Of a DNA stretch of 64,000 nucleotides, positions 24,201 to 34,775 are shown piece by piece. The stretch is from Membranipora membranacea (taxonomy: Eukaryota; Bryozoa; Gymnolaemata; Cheilostomatida; Membraniporidae). A program made the translations under genes and the position numbers. Within the stretch, counting starts at the first letter, position 1. Each line of letters begins with the position of its first letter. The DNA lies in assembly GCA_914767715.1 (NCBI GenBank), contig OU612073.1, forward strand, positions 14,198,001-14,262,000, in the 5' to 3' direction. The notes under the pieces are model-generated. The model was not told where the DNA came from and did no database searches. It worked only from the letters and a program-made list of their open reading frames with translations.

Positions 24201-27200
24201 GGCACTTGAGCCCAGTTTATTTAGCATTTTATTCCTATTGTAGAGACAAGCAAGCAAAGAAAAAGCCGTCTGCAGAAACATTTGAAGAACATGAGGTCTT
24301 CATGTCTTCCTTCGATAAGTTTCTCAAGGTAGTTGCAATAGTCTACAGAAATTCAATTTATCCAAAGTGACAACCCTATGAATCTTACCAGCTGTTTTTA
24401 GAACCCTCATCATTTACAGGGGCCAATCATTTTAATCTCTTAATGCTTAAAAATAGCATATCATGCAGGCAGGGTGTAGTGGTTAGGATTCAAGCTTCTA
24501 AATCTGAGTGTTGCAGTGTTCGAATCCCGGTCATTACCCATCCTGCTAAAGAAGGTGAGCTTTCCGGACAACAGCCTAGCTTGCCCACCCTTACATTGTA
24601 CAAGGGTGTGCTAATTAGATGAGATCTTAATTAATTAATTAATGTAAGCATATTCGCATTAATTCACATAATAGCAATAAAGCCTATATATAACAATAAA
24701 TAAATTGGGCAATAATATGTTAATGTGGAGTAGGGTAATTCACATTACAACCATTCATTTAGGTGTTATATAGTTTCAATTCTCTTATCATAGATACTTC
24801 AGCAAGTGAATTCAACAGGTGATGAAGTTGATGACACAATAACCAGGAGTGAACTCAAGGAAGCTCTTGATTCTGCTATTGTGAGTTCCATAATATGTTG
24901 CTACACTTTAGACTTAATCGTCACCCAGTAATGGGAAAATCTAGACAACGCATTGATATTGAGATCAAAAGGCTTGTAAGGCTGTAAGCTAGTAGAGTAA
25001 TATTCTTCTGATAGACTGGGTCTTAAACATGCTATGAAAGTCAGCTGTATGAATTCAAAGTATTTAGAGTTACCCTTCAAGTGAGCAAAATGCGAATCTT
25101 TAAGTTTGATGTGCAAGAAGATAATCATCTCAGATTAGAACAAATCATAGGTTTCTGAACATTTACCTTTTTGATTAAGCAGTGTGATTGGTGATATCTC
25201 CGTGATTAATATATCCGATATGAAATGTAAACTCCTTTTTTCACTTTTGGCTTAACAATGTTGTATTTATTTCAGTGGAATGATTATGATGTTGATTATT
25301 ATAGAGTGTTGAAGGTACCGAAGAAGGGGAGGATGCTACATCAAAGTTTAATTCTGTGGATATTCAAATTTTATTTGGGTTTGAATCAGACTTGGAGAAT
25401 ATATTTGATAAGCTGGATGTTGATGGTGATGGTGAGGTTAGTCCCAAAGTTCAATCTATTGCAAACTCTTATTTATAGTCATGTTTGGTGGGAGATGTTT
25501 TCTCTGTTGAAACCTCCTATCGGTTACAGCGTCTTTTGGTTTTCATTCCTGCATTTTTGACACTGACACTTTCAATAGTAAAGGTTAGCCATTTAAATTT
25601 GAGTTTTGTTCAATATTTTTTCCAAGTTTTAGATTTTTCGCCTTTTTAATTCATTCAAGCGAGAGCTCACAACAGCAAATCCTCTTGCAGTATTGCCTTG
25701 AAATTGCATGTTAGAAGATTATGCCAAAGATTGTTCCATCGCTTCATTTTTAGATCAATTATTCTAACCTAAATTACTTTTGTAGTCTTGATGTATTTGG
25801 TTCTGTTTTTTTTTACCAAAACCAAAACCCATGGCAGCGTGACAAGGATAGTCTCGATGAGGTACTCTCATGCATCAGACATATGTAATTGATCCCAACT
25901 GGCATTTTCTTTGTTTAAAGATAAGCTATGGTGAGCTCTTGAAGTTCATAGAAAATGCTGGTATAGATATATCAAGTAAACTTCAAGGCTATCAAAGAAA
26001 AGAGATCAATACCTTCGCTGAATTCATAGAAGGCGTTCAGAACAGTCTTCTCACACACAGCAAATATGTATATCTTGAGGTATGAAAGCATTGAGAAATT
26101 ATATTGTTGGAATGAGATTTTGAAACACTCTTTCATGGCACTTTCATCAGCCCTTAGCTCTGGTAACAGAAGGCTTCAAGATAACTTTTCTCTGTGTCTG
26201 TGCTCATCAACTTGCATTTAGTAAGTTATGTAATAGAAAGAATTTTGATTTGATTCGATTTGAGATATATTTATTGATAGGATCATGACTTCCAAAGAAC
26301 AGTCGGGATTAACACAGACTACATCGATACACTGGATTACTCAGTTGATGCTGAAGATCGCGAATTCCTGGTGCAGGTTGGTCACTATCATGCTTTCATC
26401 TTTTCATATCTTTTGACAATCCTCCCTCAATAATCATCAGAAATGGGCTTGTCTCTGCATGCCTCTTTCTCACTCTTACCACCTGATATAAACTAAATGT
26501 TTATTCATATGGGATCGATTACAAGATCTCCAAAAGTTCCACCTGAAGATATACCATTTTCAATGATTATTAACCAGTTTTAGATGAAGTTGTATTATTG
26601 AGTTAACTATGAAGTGTGGTTTTCACTTGGGCAGCCCTTTTAATCTTGAAGTATGCCATCTCAACAAGTCCGACCAGTCCTTATACCATCAAATTTATTA
26701 TGAGGAACCTGGTGTACCAGTCAGTAAAGCCATGCTCGTTATAGTAGATCATGTTGTTGTATTGTTAACAATCATGGTTCTCAGTAGACTTAGGCTGCAT
26801 ATGATGGCTTATAATTGTTCTTCAGTTGCAGCTGTGAACGCAAGAAGGAAAAACCTACCATTTTCATAATAGGTCCTTCTAATCTGATCTTAATCGCACT
26901 TATTCTTTTGCGTAACGGAACACAGCGGGTAAATTTTTTTGTGCGCGAGAGCTACTGTAAAATACTCTAAATATTTTCAGCCTATACCTTTTTTCAAAGT
27001 AGCGCAATTTATGCCCTGAATAATTTCAGCCACTCAAAAAACTCACCGATAAGTGGTATCTGTAAACGATACTTTTGGCGTTACAGTAGCTCTTGCGCAC
27101 AAAAAAAATTTATCCGCTGTGTTCCGTTACGCAAAAGAATTAGATGCGATTAAGATCAGATTAGAAGGACCTATTCCAAAAATGGTAGGTTTTTCCTTCT

Positions 27201-27813
27201 TGCAGCTGTGAACAGGGTTCGGTTGTAAAATTAATTTTGTGTTTCATAAAGGAGATAATTCTTAACTTTATTATCTAGTTTAAACAGCGAATTGCAACGA
27301 TTTTGAGACATACTGTTTTATTTTGTATAGCAAGGGAGGAAGGCTACAATTTCATTTCTGAAACACTATGTACACGAGCAGAATCCGCCAAGGAAGTCTG
27401 TCTCAACAGAACCGAAATCATCTAATCACTATAGACTGAAATCACAATTTTCTTATAAGAATGAGGTGTTTGAAGAGCAAGAGGAGGACAATAATATACC
27501 TCTAAAAGACATTGAAGAAGACGACGAGAACGACGGGAAGAATATACCACTAAAAGACATTGAAGGTAATCCCTCCAAATCTGAGCAATCATCAAATACT
27601 GATACTTTGAGTGCTGAAAATAAGCAGCATGACATCATCAGGAAAGTAAGTACCGATGATGATTATTCAGGCGATGACCCGTACACAGAATCCCAGTCTT
27701 GTAGCAGTGATAACTCTTCCCATACCGGTCAATATGACCTGTCCGAACAAATTAAGTTTGATGAGGATGGTTTTGCTGTCATTCCAAGCAAAGGTACTAT
27801 ATTGGGGTTGTGA
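12299..27813 (+). CDS. Patatin-like phospholipase with EF-hand, 13 exons
   Basis: Predicted 676 aa, probably a cytosolic or membrane-associated lipid acyl hydrolase. Exons: 12299-12538, 13722-13863, 19931-20070, 20887-21022, 22084-22182, 22609-22739, 23406-23506, 24244-24328, 24794-24880, 25305-25436, 25921-26079, 26281-26376, 27331-27813. All introns are GT-AG and the frame is continuous to TGA. The start is polybasic (MKRSKKKSAKPK). The patatin fold runs about residues 60-300: oxyanion loop GGGVKG (67-72), nucleophile GASIG with Ser96, dyad partner Asp239 in VDGG. Region 300-390 is charged and linker-like. A canonical EF-hand loop (DVDGDGEISYGE, 425-436) is split by an intron at residue 431. 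The tail from 540 is acidic and holds NIPLKDIE twice. Patatins with this Ser/Asp dyad hydrolyse phospholipid acyl esters; Ca2+ control through the EF-hand is inference. The paralogue on the - strand shares its exon boundaries, which supports the model. Confidence 0.85.
13450..13483. repeat. Perfect 16-bp palindrome in intron 1
   Basis: CAATGAACTCCCTCTT and its exact complement are separated by two bases. They are flanked on both sides by GTCCAAG (13443-13449 and 13484-13490). A half copy (CCAATGAACTCCCTCTTCC) occurs near 14833. Confidence 0.8.
13722..13863 (+). CDS. Exon 2 of patatin gene 1: catalytic serine
   Basis: Starts after a TTGTTGCAG acceptor and ends at GTAAGT in phase 1. It encodes residues 81-127, including RYAGASIGG with the nucleophile Ser96. 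The helix after it is rich in Ala and Leu (VVAALLAAGYS), as usual in patatins. It has the same length (142 nt) as exon 2 of the - strand paralogue. Confidence 0.85.
14026..14150 (-). pseudogene. Fragment of non-LTR reverse transcriptase
   Basis: The - strand peptide contains NNMLLNNVKTVILKVAFSEK. It parallels NNMQLNHDKTVILNVAFSER of the retrotransposon at 58.8 kb. It is a short decayed piece of the same LINE family inside intron 2 of gene 1. Confidence 0.6.
14955..15075 (+). repeat. tRNA-like SINE fragment
   Basis: TAGCGCAAATGATCACTTCC resembles an A box and GACCCGGGTTCAATTCC resembles a B box. A pyrimidine-rich body follows. The family differs from family A. Confidence 0.4.
15641..18237. 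mobile_element. 2.6-kb fold-back element, hAT-type duplication
   Basis: The two ends are long inverted copies of each other. The left end reads CATAGACTTAATATACTACC and the right end is its complement. Pairing continues for roughly 0.8-1 kb inward: a CAAGGGACGCTGGGCATGAT block at about 15779 has its complement near 18080. The 8-bp word GTTTTACG lies directly outside both ends (15633-15640 and 18238-18245). CA termini with an 8-bp duplication fit a non-autonomous hAT. The middle holds a further partial copy of the arm sequence near 16.8 kb. No transposase was recognised. Confidence 0.8.
18551..19439. repeat. (AGGGC)n satellite, about 178 units
   Basis: A nearly pure pentanucleotide array; the only break seen is AGGGCTGGGC at 19231-19240. 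The complement reads as an open frame of repeated PALPC residues, which is an artefact of the repeat. GGG runs separated by CA fit G-quadruplex formation on the + strand. It lies in intron 2 of the + strand phospholipase gene. Confidence 0.97.
19452..19541. repeat. 36-bp-arm hairpin next to the satellite
   Basis: The left arm (19452-19487, starting CTGGGACTTACATGTC) and right arm (19506-19541) are complementary except for one base. The spacer is 18 bp. It begins 12 bp after the AGGGC array ends. Confidence 0.9.
20411..20632 (+). repeat. tRNA-derived SINE, family A copy 3
   Basis: Head GGTAGCTCAGTAGGTTAGAG and B box GGGTTCGAATCCCGCTG, then the shared body CAGGTGTGCTCCTACCTGCC. It sits in intron 3 of the + strand phospholipase gene. 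Confidence 0.75.
21426..21489. repeat. Hairpin with 23-bp arms
   Basis: GTTAGTGGCATTACATTATC and onward (21426-21448) pairs with 21467-21489 with one mismatch around an 18-bp loop. Weaker symmetry continues outward. Probably a small MITE in intron 4 of gene 1. Confidence 0.75.
22084..22182 (+). CDS. Exon 5 of patatin gene 1: catalytic aspartate
   Basis: Encodes LYVDGGILCNYPVHAFD with Asp239 of the Ser/Asp dyad. It matches YVDGGVLCNYPLHAFD in the - strand paralogue at 37854-37756. Both are 99 nt long and start and end in phase 1. Confidence 0.85.
22801..23008. mobile_element. Palindromic MITE, copy 1
   Basis: Starts GCCAATGTGTTGTCTCTGAT and ends ATCAGAGCCAACACATTGAC as an imperfect inverted repeat covering most of its 208 bp (inner arms ACTTTCCTGAAAGTACC and GGGTACTTTCAG). 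A second copy with the same termini lies at 29.3 kb. Located in intron 6 of gene 1. Confidence 0.7.
24464..24660 (+). repeat. tRNA-derived SINE, family C
   Basis: GTGTAGTGGTTAGGATTCAAG (A-box side) and GTGTTCGAATCCCGGTCA (B box), then a short body and a TTAATTAATTAA tail. Lies in intron 8 of gene 1. Confidence 0.6.
25305..25436 (+). CDS. Exon 10 of patatin gene 1: first half of EF-hand
   Basis: Uses the second of two nearby AGs (25303-25304). This choice gives SVEGTEEGEDATSKFNSVDI, then ILFGFESDLENIFDKLD and the loop start DVDGDGE. The upstream AG after 25275 would put the EF-hand out of frame. The next exon (25921) supplies ISYGE and completes the 12-residue loop. The paralogue has the same split at the same loop position. 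Confidence 0.75.
26840..27203. mobile_element. Mutator-like MITE with 10-bp duplication
   Basis: Terminal inverted repeats of about 120 bp start GCAAGAAGGAAAAACCTACC. AGCTGTGAAC is duplicated directly outside both ends (26830-26839 and 27204-27213). Long inverted repeats with a 9-11-bp duplication are typical of Mutator-like elements. It has no coding capacity. It sits in the last intron of gene 1. Confidence 0.8.
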
Positions 27814-28272
27814 TAAACTGTCTAATTTAATTATTTTACATTGGCACGAATTTCACTCTATTATAGTATGTTTTTAATTGTCCTAATTGAATCACGTCAT
27901 GTCATCAGAAAATGCCTTATGATTAACCATACATTCCGATTTAATGAACGCAAGATCTCTTTTTAATCCAGGTAGAAGTTCCGACTGCCATATCATTAAG
28001 TGTAGATTTGTACAATCCAGCGATTTTTTTGGTTACCGCTTATTTATATCCCTCATCTCAGCGGAGTAGGAAGCTTTTTTCTTTATCACCTATTCACGCA
28101 TTCACGATTACCTCATCAATTTTAACTGGAATTCGTATAAACAAATATTTCAGTTAATATTTCAAATGTTAGTTATTGTCAGGTTTTATAGATGCAAAGT
28201 TGAATATTTAGATATAGAAAGAATGGTACCACTTTTCTTAACATTCCATATCAATCGAATTATCAGACATGA

Positions 28273-28278
28273 AATAAA
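28273..28278 (+). promoter_or_regulatory. Possible poly(A) signal of gene 1
   Basis: First AATAAA noticed downstream of the stop codon at 27813, about 460 nt away and just before a SINE. Confidence 0.3.
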
Positions 28279-28281
28279 GGT

Positions 28282-28450
28282 AGGAGGTGGCTCAGTTGGA
28301 TAAAGCGGGATTGAAGGTCGCGGGTTTGAATCCCACCACAGTCCATCGACATGCAAACAAAGAGCAACCCGGAGCAGATATTGAAACTCCTCCCCCCCTA
28401 CACATGGTGACATATATGCTGAGTGAGACCATTTTGAGGTTCCTTCCCCA
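28282..28450 (+). repeat. tRNA-derived SINE, family A copy 4
   Basis: AGGAGGTGGCTCAGTTGGAT head and B box GGGTTTGAATCCCACCACAG, followed by a diverged body with AGCAACCCGGAGCAGATATT. It separates the two convergent genes. Confidence 0.65.
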
Positions 28451-31246
28451 CGCCACGGATCAAATAATTTAGTTGCTGTTGCTCGGTTCATAAAATTGGC
28501 TTGATGTAGAAGCACTACACAATCTACTTGAGGTGCATCTAATTTTGAAGAGCGGGAGATAAATGTGTTGCCGCTGGCAAATAAAATCATGCCTTTTTCA
28601 CACTAGTTACATTTGTTGAGACTTGAGGAATGATTTTCTCAGTTTTTCAAGTTTTGCAAAAAGGGGCACAGGTACAAGATAATGGATAAGAACTCAAGTG
28701 TTTCTGAGTTTTGAGGACAGTAGTCCTCAAGCCTGTTATTACGCAAATCTAACCTAAGAATAAGATCAACTGCCTCAGCCTTACCTCAAGTTTAAAAAAA
28801 CTGAAGGCCCCAAAAAAAAGGGTTTGGATCTGCCTCTGACAGTTACTCAGCTACAGAGTTGCCGCCTCCTTTACCATCAGTAAAGGATTATAAGGGGTTT
28901 GATTTACTAATAGGGGGATTTCTGTACAGACTACTCATCGCCACAAAAGCTGGTCGATACATCATTAGCATGTGTACACAGCAACTCTATAAGTACTCGA
29001 GTACTTGATCTCAGTCATAACAAGAGATCAATTGCAAACTGTCAGCAGTTATTAAAAAACACATCAGAATATTAGTTTCTGACCCTTTGTGGTACTGAAG
29101 CTCCCATGGTGTTTTCCTTAAAATATTTGGTTACTTCATGACTAGTTTCGATGATACACTACCTAGAGGTGATTTATTATTGAGCCTATAGATAGTCCAA
29201 GTTATGAAAAGGATAGAATTATGATTGATGAAACTGAAACATTCCGTCCGGTAAGTTTTATAGTTTAAATCCTGTTTAGTTCGGGTATTTGGCCAATGTG
29301 TGACTCTGATTGCTGGGTGGGGAGAAAAAAAGCCAATTCCAGGTAATATGGTAGTTTCAGGAAACTACCTTCGACCTTGAATTTGCTTAAAATGATTATT
29401 TGACCAGAAGTGGTTTCGAACCCAAAAGGCGCTCTACCTATTGCGCTATCAGGACATGTATTGGGTATATCTTTATCATTAAACAGATGAAAGCAAGCCC
29501 AAAAAATAAGACAATATCAAGGTTGAAATTACTTTCCTGAAAGTACCATATTATGATCTGGCATTGGCTCTTCTTCTTCCCATCCACCAATCAGAGCCAA
29601 CACATTGGCTAGGGGGTACTAAGCTATTGCAACAACGAGGAAAATGGACTAATGTTAAGTGACCGCTAACTAGTTAAGAGATTCGGGAAGAGACTGTTAA
29701 GCTGATATTTGAGAGTTATCCCCACATTGATGTTGGAATGACAACTCTCCACGGATTGCGCAGAGACACTTTATGTGCTTACTAAGAGTTCTCCTGACAT
29801 TGATGTTGGTAGGACAACTCTCAAGATATCGAGCAATCTTTCTTCCGTCGACCTCGTAACATATAACATATTATGTTTATTGTGAATCCGAATTTGATTC
29901 ATCAGAGGAGTTAAAACCTTTTGAACAAAACAAAATACTGGATGACAACTATATGAATATAGAAATATAGTTTCTCAAAAAATTTTGACAGGGACCCGCG
30001 TTTACTAGAGTATTTCAGATACCGACATTGACATACATAGATAATCTTACACAGCTTTATTCATATTACCCTATCACAGATCTGAAGTTTGTGTCGGCTG
30101 CTGACACATAACAACCTACGACCTCAATGTCAGGTAGAACGCTAACTCAAAGATACAATCCACAAGATGACTCTCAGGCGCTGCCGGTAAGCTCTCTTTA
30201 GTTAATCATATTGTCTAATAAAAAGAAGATTAAAATTATTTATTATGTTCGATGTAGAGGAGAGCTTACCTTTTCAAACAATCTTGCAATATTTGTTACA
30301 ATGATTTATGGAATTCAAAGCTAAACCTCTATGCATAGATCATTTGATTAGACACTGGTCATTTGCAACCATGGTGGTGATTCATAATGCAATACCAGAA
30401 ACAGCAACAAGAACCACGATCAACACTATGTTTATTGATACTTGAGAATCTCACATATTTTCCAATAGGATAAAGATTAAAATGATCGATAATCTTCAAT
30501 TGTGGTAGAGAAATTATCTTTTCTAACAGTCTTGCAAATTCGGTATCATGATTTGATGAATTTCAAGCTCCACCTTTATGGGTTGTTCAAGTGATAAGAC
30601 ATTAGTAGACAGTATTGTGTGAGCTGGATCTAGAAGATGAATTAGACATATCATATACACTGACATGTTATCACGGGGCCACGCCCCCACAGCTTTATGT
30701 TAATATACTTGACTGTCATACGCCAACACTAAGAAACAAAAACTACAAGATGCCACTGAGGGCTAATGCTTACGAATATGATGGGAGTTAGAAGGTTTGG
30801 AAAAAATATCAGGTGATCGCTTTTTTTTGTCTATTAATTGTTCGACAATGGTATGCTGCATATTCAGTAAAATAAAAATATGATAGAAAGACTACACAGC
30901 CATCATGTGTTCAGAGGTAATAGGGTGAGAATCATAAATAATAAATGATCTTATTCTTTAATTTTTCTTCAAAAATAAATGGCAAAAATGTTGTTAAAAA
31001 CGGTATAATATGTAACATCATTATAACAACTCAAAGCTACATTAATGTGGAATGAAAAACTATGACATTCGTTCAATGGCAACACACATTACTTTCAATT
31101 GAGTTGAGTGAGTTATCTATATCCCTGTGTTTAGCTGAGCTGAGCTTAATTTGTGTGCTTGATGTTCCTTGTACTTTTTGTTCCGGTGATGGAAAAACAA
31201 TTCATAGGCTCAATATCAACATGATGGTATCATTATCATAAAGGCG
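28451..31246. other. Intergenic space between the convergent paralogues
   Basis: Apart from the MITE at 29290-29612 no gene was seen. A 37-bp sequence around CATTGATGTTGG occurs twice (near 29717 and 29790). A diverged duplication of about 230 bp is visible around 30280-30560. Confidence 0.5.
29290..29612. mobile_element. Palindromic MITE, copy 2, with tRNA-like insert
   Basis: Starts GGCCAATGTGTGACTCTGAT and ends ATCAGAGCCAACACATTGGC, matching the termini of the copy at 22.8 kb. A - strand tRNA-like segment (about 29405-29455; GCGCAATAGGTAGAGCGCC and GGGTTCGAAACC) lies inside it and explains the extra length. Confidence 0.65.
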
Positions 31247-34200
31247 TCATTTATGATTTTGATCAGTCTCTAAAATAGTCTTTTCTGTGTCAAAAACTGG
31301 CTTAGATTGTTCACTTTTCTCCCCATCATCGATGTCAGCAGCTGTTGCTGCAGTCACCTCCTGTGTATTATCAACCTCGTTTGTTAGCTCGCATGCTTCT
31401 ATTTCATTATCTTCGAATCCTTGATTGTCATGTGGGGTTTGTTCTGAGGGGGGCTGCTGGTTTCCGCTAACGCTCTGGTCCACAGCTGCTTTAGGCTCTT
31501 TAGTGACAGCTTTTTTCTGCAGATTATTATCATGCACATGATGCCTTAAAAATGAAATGGTCGCCTTCCTCCCTTGCTGTAAAATATAAATAATGCCTCA
31601 TATTACACAACTTGCAGCTGAGCACACAGAACCATAGACGTAATATACTGATATATTGAGTGTATTAAGTCTATACACAGAACCATCAAAATCATTTCTC
31701 TGATTAATACGAAATGTAGGTTTATCTGCATGTATAATTAGTGCTTGGTCACGGTGACCAATTATTGAATCCTGATTTCCGTGTGGTTCAAGAAGTGTAA
31801 CAGCTAGAGCAGATGCAGGTTAGAGAAAGGTACAGGGTTGAGAAAATAGAGCAACATATAATCATTGAGCATCAGCAGGGAATACATCATGATGAGTTTG
31901 CGGTGCCTCTATTCAGAGTTGACCTACCTGGACCAGGAAGTCGGAGTCTTCCGCGCTAAGATATACATCTTCTGTGTCTATGTAATCTGAGTTTATTCCT
32001 ATAGTTCTATTGAAGTCGCGTTCCTGTTTGAAAGCAAAAGTAGAGCCATAAATGTACTGATTGTGAAACAGCAACGGTGCATTCACATGACCATATACAA
32101 AATTATATAAATGCATGTGATTAATTTTATAAGTTTATACATTATTCTATTATTATACAGTATTCATGCATTAATTAGCTTGGTTTGATAGTCCAGCGCT
32201 GACCCTTGCTACTAACAAGTGCGGGAGATAGTAAGTGTTACTTGGAAGGATATTATGTTAAATCTGCTCAATCGGTTATTCTAAATGGAGTTGTACATGT
32301 CCGGTGAACATGTTATCCAGGACAATCATCTCAGCGCTTGGAGCTAGAGTGATTTCACATAAACTACTGCATTTATTTCAACACCGCAATCCTCAGGTCT
32401 CATGAGAAAACACAACTCCTAACATGATCAATTTTTGATATTTGCGGACTCATTTTTTCGGTTTCAATCTGAAATTTAACTTTGCTGCAGAGGTCAGAGA
32501 TTTGACAACTTAATAATACAACCGTCCTCCTAAAAATTCTCTCAAATCGTTGAACCCTATTGGCTGGCTGGTGTAATTAATATCAAGCTAAGACAAACGG
32601 AGAACCTACTGTATTGGATATCCTGTGATGTATAGCTACTTAAAGTGGACCATGTGCTGTCAACAAAAGGAGAAATAGTATTATCGCAAAGTAACAGAAG
32701 AGATATTTAACAGCTCTGGTACCTACTTACATCTATGTAAAGGTATTTTGTATTAGTTAACAAACTGTCCTGAACAGCATTGAGAAAGTCTCCTATGGAT
32801 TTGATCTCTTTCCGCTGATATCCTCTTAGCTTGCTCGCTACATCGATGCCAGCCCTGTCTATGAACTTCATCAACTCTGAATATGAGATCTGAATGAGCA
32901 AAAAAGTGTGTGAAGGAAATCCTATAATCAACGACAAACTTGGCTACCTCATTTCATGTGAAGGAATCCGGAAGGTTTCCAAGAAAAGAGTGCCACTTTC
33001 GCATTATTATTCAGACTAAATGAAAGCATGCTTATATGGTGCCTATTTTGATGAAAGGAATTTGATGATTGTTCGAATTTGGTAAAAACATATTTCTGAC
33101 AGTATCAAATAATAATCTCATGGTCCACCAGAATATATTATTGTCAATTGGGTTATAGCAGATAGGATATCTCTGTATGTTTTTGTGCGTGGTCAGATAT
33201 TTGAAAGGAGAAAACCAACCTCTTTATTGTGATTGCTATCCATGGTGTCAAAGACATCATCCATATTTGCTCTGGTTCCAAACAGAATCTCGATGTCAAG
33301 CGAGCTGAGTGTATTAGGGACAATATCCACAGCAGTTACCTTATCATCATTTGTATTGTTCTGCAACAAAGGAACCAATAACAATGAAATACTTGAAAAA
33401 TGTTTGGACATCATCAGATATTGAATTTCAAGAAGATGACAATGACATGAAAAACTTGAGTCGATGATATGTTATATGTAATTTCATATTTGATATGCTA
33501 TGCTATGCTAAACTATGTTAGAACAGTATGATATTTCATTCTGTGACAAGTTGAAGGCAATAAGAACTTAGACTTGAAAGTTGTTGAGAATACTTTGCAA
33601 ATATGTTTATATAACAAGCTAAATATTGCCAGAATTTATGCACAAACTACGACACTGCAACACTACTTCCATCTAGCTGAATTATCTTGTGCAAGTGTAC
33701 GGTAGAAAAGAAACAGGTCATGTTCTCTTGTGATGTCAGAACACTGGAAAACTTGAATGGTCGTTCCAGAATTCGAACATTTGAACTAAGAGTAATTTTT
33801 AGACTAGAACCAATCCTCAACAAAGAAAGCATCAAGTATCCATCGCAAATCCAAATTCAAAGTGATCTAGGCTTCCTAAAGGCTCGGTGACAACTCTGGC
33901 GTTTGCTGGGAACAAGAAAGTCATGTGACTGCTGTTACTTGATTGATCAAAATTCAATCCATAAGTCCTTTGATTGGTTGGACTCTTAAACTACGTTCGT
34001 ACACAGAAGAAGAAGAAACATGCAGAGAAAGACCTGCTAACCCTTAAAGGATCACCACAGTTACTCACCTGATCTGAGATTGTCTATATGAGATCACAAC
34101 AGATTACAAAATTCATATCACGTGAAAGTTGTTTTTCTTTATATATCGAAGATTTCTGCATGTTTTATTACGTGGTTATGGATGCATCCCTGTTTTCACA

Positions 34201-34728
34201 AATGTATGGTACCAATGAATTGGAATCAATCTTTATACCCCAGATCAAAAATCAGCATTATTACTCGAAAAACGCTATCTTTTTTTATTGTTCACTCGAT
34301 TGTATTTAATGTACAAGTTATAAGCTGCAATAGCCATTTATGGTGTCTGAGTTGTCTCTCAATGCAGTATATTGGTAATTGGTGAAAGCAGCAGCATGCA
34401 AAGCCATTGATGGAGCCAAGAATGGACTCCTGCTGTTTTAACTCAGTCATCAGGTTCTGTGTTATGTGTTGGCGTCGAGCGTTAGGACCATGTTGATTAA
34501 GATAAATTTTTACTCACAGTGGCAGAGTTGAGTGCTTCTTTCAACTCTTCCTTATTGATAGTTGCATCTACCATATCACCATGGGAATTCACCTGTCTCA
34601 GTGTCTGTAATTAAATGTTACACATATTTGAATCATCTTCATTGGCATTGAATCTGAATCTGAATCAAATCACTATCCCTTCTTAGTTTGTTTTATCATT
34701 TATTTCTACTCAGATAACTGAATTGCGC

Positions 34729-34775
<47 letters not shown>

